From Parahalioglobus pacificus (GTDB lineage Bacteria; Pseudomonadota; Gammaproteobacteria; Pseudomonadales; Halieaceae), in NCBI RefSeq assembly GCF_014652275.1, contig NZ_BMYM01000001.1, positions 1,550,001 to 1,614,000 of the forward strand: DNA of 64,000 nt, read 5' to 3'. The position numbers were made by a program, and so were the translations under genes. The notes under the pieces are model-generated. The model was not told where the DNA came from. It did not search any database and saw nothing but the letters and a program-made list of their open reading frames with translations. Shown here piece by piece: positions 62,032 through 64,000 of this stretch; position 1 is the first letter of the stretch; every line of letters starts with the position of its first letter.

Positions 62032-62075
62032 GCGTCGAGTGACGCCAGGTACGCTGGCGCACAAAGAGCGCTTTG
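62032..62075. other. Three consecutive hairpins after the Atu-like operon
   Basis: GCGTC-GAGT-GACGC (62032-62045), CGCCAG-GTACG-CTGGCG (62043-62059, sharing three bases with the first) and CAAAG-AGCG-CTTTG (62062-62075). None has a T-run, so intrinsic termination is doubtful. They may be mRNA 3'-end structures. Confidence 0.45.
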
Positions 62076-62116
62076 AATATGGGCTCAGCCAGAGCCGTTT
62101 TCGCCCAGCCCCAAAC

Positions 62117-62136
62117 TATAAACAAGAATCATTATC
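62117..62136 (+). promoter_or_regulatory. Fur-box-like site overlapping a -10 element
   Basis: The 19 bp at 62118-62136 match 13 of 19 bases of the classical Fur consensus, with the last ten (AATCATTATC) perfect. A TATAAA at 62117-62122 overlaps it. The downstream genes are a PepSY-type membrane operon, a common Fur target. Confidence 0.6.
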
Positions 62137-62311
62137 AGGTAGACTCGCGCCCTTGGATTGACGAGCCCTCATGAGGCGCTCGTCATTGGTGCTACTGGCC
62201 ATCACATGGCTGCTAGCCACCTTTTTTTACACAGCAGCGAACCCAAAGTAAGTAAGGCTTTCGCCTGCCGACTTCTACGCATTTTTCAAATTTTGAGGAC
62301 TTATTGGACGC

Positions 62312-62557
62312 ATGTTCAGTCTGTTAATCACGGTAGGTGCAGCAGCCTGCACGCATATCGGCTTGAGGCACGCTGCCGGACTCAAAAGGGCTGCTTTACT
62401 GGCGCTTGTCTGCGTGCTGCTAACGATGGCATTCAGTGCCAGCACCATACCCGGTGGGTATTGGTCAGGTGTTTACACGCTACTGTCCGGTTATTTCCTG
62501 GCATGCCTTATCACACCCTGGATTGAACTGCTGTGGACCAAGCACCGTGCTCGCTAG
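62312..62557 (+). CDS. Small membrane protein of a putative iron-regulated operon (DUF3325-like?)
   Basis: 81 residues with three hydrophobic helices (about 2-16, 26-45 and 50-72) and a basic end. A GAGGA lies about 14 nt before the ATG, somewhat far. Its 3' end overlaps the next gene by 11 bp, and that gene overlaps the PepSY gene, which supports a real operon. Small membrane proteins of the DUF3325/DUF3649 kind often precede PepSY-associated membrane proteins in siderophore loci. The resemblance is by size and position more than sequence. Confidence 0.6.
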   Translation: MFSLLITVGAAACTHIGLRHAAGLKRAALLALVCVLLTMAFSASTIPGGYWSGVYTLLSGYFLACLITPWIELLWTKHRAR

Positions 62558-62810
62558 GTCATTGGTGGCAACACTCTTGTCGATACCTGCAACGGTCGCC
62601 GTCGTCGGCGCGCTATTGGTGATCGTTCCGGCATATAACTCGCTGATTATGTCGTTGCTGCTGATCGCGTTCCCGATCTGGGTGCTGATTGCTAGCGCCG
62701 CCTTCATGATTCCAACACCGGCCCGCTCTGCGGCGGCCCTGATCACCGTTTCCCTAATAGGCTTCGGCGTCATTGCTTCCGTCAAATATCTGGGATGGAC
62801 AACACTGTGA
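62547..62810 (+). CDS. Small membrane protein of the same operon (DUF3649-like?)
   Basis: 87 residues from a GTG at 62547; a GTG at 62565 is an alternative with TAGG upstream. Hydrophobic helices span about 6-25, 30-53 and 62-80, with P-T-P-A-R-S-A-A-A between the second and third. The layout fits DUF3649-type proteins of iron-uptake operons. It overlaps the preceding gene by 11 bp and the following one by 16 bp. Confidence 0.6.
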   Translation: MLARSLVATLLSIPATVAVVGALLVIVPAYNSLIMSLLLIAFPIWVLIASAAFMIPTPARSAAALITVSLIGFGVIASVKYLGWTTL

Positions 62811-64000
62811 AAGCTTCGACAATAAAAACGTTTACTGATGTTCACACCTGGACGGGGCTTGGTGCCGGGCTCGCGCTTTTCATTGCTTTTTACGCAGGCG
62901 CTATCACGGTATTCACCCATGAATTGGACGCTTGGGACAACTATGGGATCGCGCAATCAGAAGCTGGTGATATCAGGCAGGCCAATGAACTGCTTTCCGA
63001 AGTCATTGCTACACAACCCGTCGCTGGAGAGACCATCCGTCTGAACATCTCAAGTCCTGAGCATCCCGGGAATCACGTTATGTGGTTCGAACGGCTCGAG
63101 GATGGCGACTTCAAGCGGCACGACTTTCACCTCAATGAAGACGGTACGCTTGATACCTCCGGCAATACATCAGAGCTTGCGGGATTCATTTACGCCCTCC
63201 ACTACAACCTAGGGATACCCACTGACTGGGGCCTTTGGCTGCTTGGCGTCATCTGCTTCATTTACGGGATCGCTCTGGTCTCTGGCGTGGTGATTTTTAT
63301 ACCCAACTTCGTAAAAGACATCTTCGTCGTGCGTCCGGGCAAGAATAAGAAGCGCTTTTGGTTGGATACACATAACATTGTCGGCGTACTTTCACTGCCT
63401 TGGCATATCATGTTTGCCTGGAGCAGCGCACTTTTGGCGATTGCGATCTTTTTACTCGCACCGTTTCAACTCACCGTTTTCAAGGACGACATCACGAGCC
63501 GCCTCGCACCGGAGCTTGGGGTTGTTCAGGCGCCAGAACCAAGCGGAATACCCGGTGCTATGTTGACCGCCGGTGCGTTACTGGACATTGCCCGACTGGA
63601 AGTACCTGGACTGGAGCCCACGCAATTACGGGTCAGTAATGTGGGTGACAGCAATGCCACCGTACGCGTGATTGGCAAGACGCATTCAGAGCACATGGAG
63701 CCGTATGCAAATATCGTAATGATGGCGACGGACGGAAGGATTCTCTCAGTCAGCCAACCTGAAACCGCCTCTGCCGGCGCTACATTTTACAGAGGCCTGA
63801 TAGCGCTTCATTTTGCGAGCTTCGGGGGTTACCTCACCAAATGGCTGTACTTCATCCTCGGGCTCGCTGGAGCGTATCTATTCTACTCGGGTAATCTCCT
63901 TTGGGTAGAAAGTCGACGTAAGCGACGCTCGCAACAGCAGACACCCGCTTCGCTCTTCCTAGCCAGGCTGAATAGCGGCGTCTGCATTGGCTGCATGGCT
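62795..64000 (+). CDS. PepSY-associated membrane protein, 3' end outside window
   Basis: The frame is open from the ATG at 62795 to the right edge (402 codons). It begins with F-T-D-V-H-T-W-T-G-L-G-A-G-L, then a membrane helix with F-Y-A-G-A-I-T-V-F-T-H-E-L-D, the PepSY_TM signature. A periplasmic stretch, then a second helix with L-H-Y-N-L-G-I-P near 140, then L-D-T-H-N-I-V-G-V-L-S-L-P-W-H near 192 and another helix follow. A PepSY-like region and a last helix near 365 close the visible part. Family members act in siderophore uptake or as inner-membrane ferric reductases; the conserved His in helices could hold haem. Confidence 0.88.
   Translation, partial: MDNTVKASTIKTFTDVHTWTGLGAGLALFIAFYAGAITVFTHELDAWDNYGIAQSEAGDIRQANELLSEVIATQPVAGETIRLNISSPEHPGNHVMWFERLEDGDFKRHDFHLNEDGTLDTSGNTSELAGFIYALHYNLGIPTDWGLWLLGVICFIYGIALVSGVVIFIPNFVKDIFVVRPGKNKKRFWLDTHNIVGVLSLPWHIMFAWSSALLAIAIFLLAPFQLTVFKDDITSRLAPELGVVQAPEPSGIPGAMLTAGALLDIARLEVPGLEPTQLRVSNVGDSNATVRVIGKTHSEHMEPYANIVMMATDGRILSVSQPETASAGATFYRGLIALHFASFGGYLTKWLYFILGLAGAYLFYSGNLLWVESRRKRRSQQQTPASLFLARLNSGVCIGCMA

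Noticed and set aside
62158-62526. 122-residue plus-strand frame overlapping the small membrane protein gene
   Set aside because: It has no hydrophobic pattern or ribosome site and conflicts with 62312-62557, which has membrane helices and overlaps the next gene as in an operon.

Overview
The window looks like chromosomal DNA of a moderately GC-rich gammaproteobacterium. The reasons are a tRNA-Ala(GGC) unit almost identical to the enterobacterial one, single-chain L-serine dehydratase, gltX, an NfeD/SPFH pair, the Atu-type carboxylase cluster, and many oxidoreductase and desaturase genes. That mix (P450, LLM flavoprotein, ThuA, phytanoyl-dioxygenase, AraC regulators, AtuA) reminds me of marine hydrocarbon- or lipid-using lineages such as Halieaceae. 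The placement is inference from gene content only.

Bases 1-11030 (minus strand) are one uninterrupted reading frame of at least 3,676 codons, still open at the left edge. It encodes a secreted, extremely glycine-rich protein with a signal peptide, a short N-terminal region and about 53 repeats carrying A-Q-S-I-G-G-G-G-G. The many proline-rich plus-strand reading frames here are its shadow. Repeat lengths cluster at 52 residues in the N-terminal block and 65 residues in the distal block.

Bases 11.3-18.2 kb hold housekeeping genes: a small secreted protein, a complete tRNA-Ala transcription unit (promoter, tRNA, terminator), a DUF4345 membrane protein, sdaA, gltX and a TPR-sensor diguanylate cyclase. 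Bases 18.2-23.5 kb form a divergent pair of operons around a 102-bp control region: leftward beta-hydroxyacid dehydrogenase, aldehyde dehydrogenase and SDR; rightward a regulator made of two fused MarR domains, a membrane hydroxylase and a carboxymuconolactone-decarboxylase-like protein. The control region has four TTGAC/GTCAA half-sites, back-to-back -35 boxes and an apparently leaderless regulator start.

Bases 23.5-43.8 kb are mostly single genes or pairs: a TPR/TonB-C-like protein, an acyl-lipid desaturase with a divergent AraC regulator, SYLF, YjbQ, NfeD/SPFH, SIMPL, iron alcohol dehydrogenase, DUF1295, phytanoyl-CoA dioxygenase-like, a glycosyltransferase, a metal-dependent cyclase, a 2-hydroxyacid dehydrogenase, a SnoaL-like protein, ThuA, DUF7064-type, LLM flavoprotein, DUF333 lipoprotein, and a P450/zinc-dehydrogenase operon. 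A membrane Ser/Thr kinase with a large extracytoplasmic helical-repeat domain follows (43.9-47.0 kb), then a run of small redox or membrane genes, an AbgT transporter, a TPR lipoprotein, a DsbA-like isomerase, DUF3014 and an APC permease.

Bases 54.7-62.0 kb form an AraC-led cluster with the acyclic-terpene-utilisation gene set: carboxyltransferase, biotin carboxylase, AtuA and a crotonase, tightly packed and probably one operon. The window ends with a probable Fur-controlled operon of two small membrane proteins and a PepSY-associated membrane protein that runs off the right edge.
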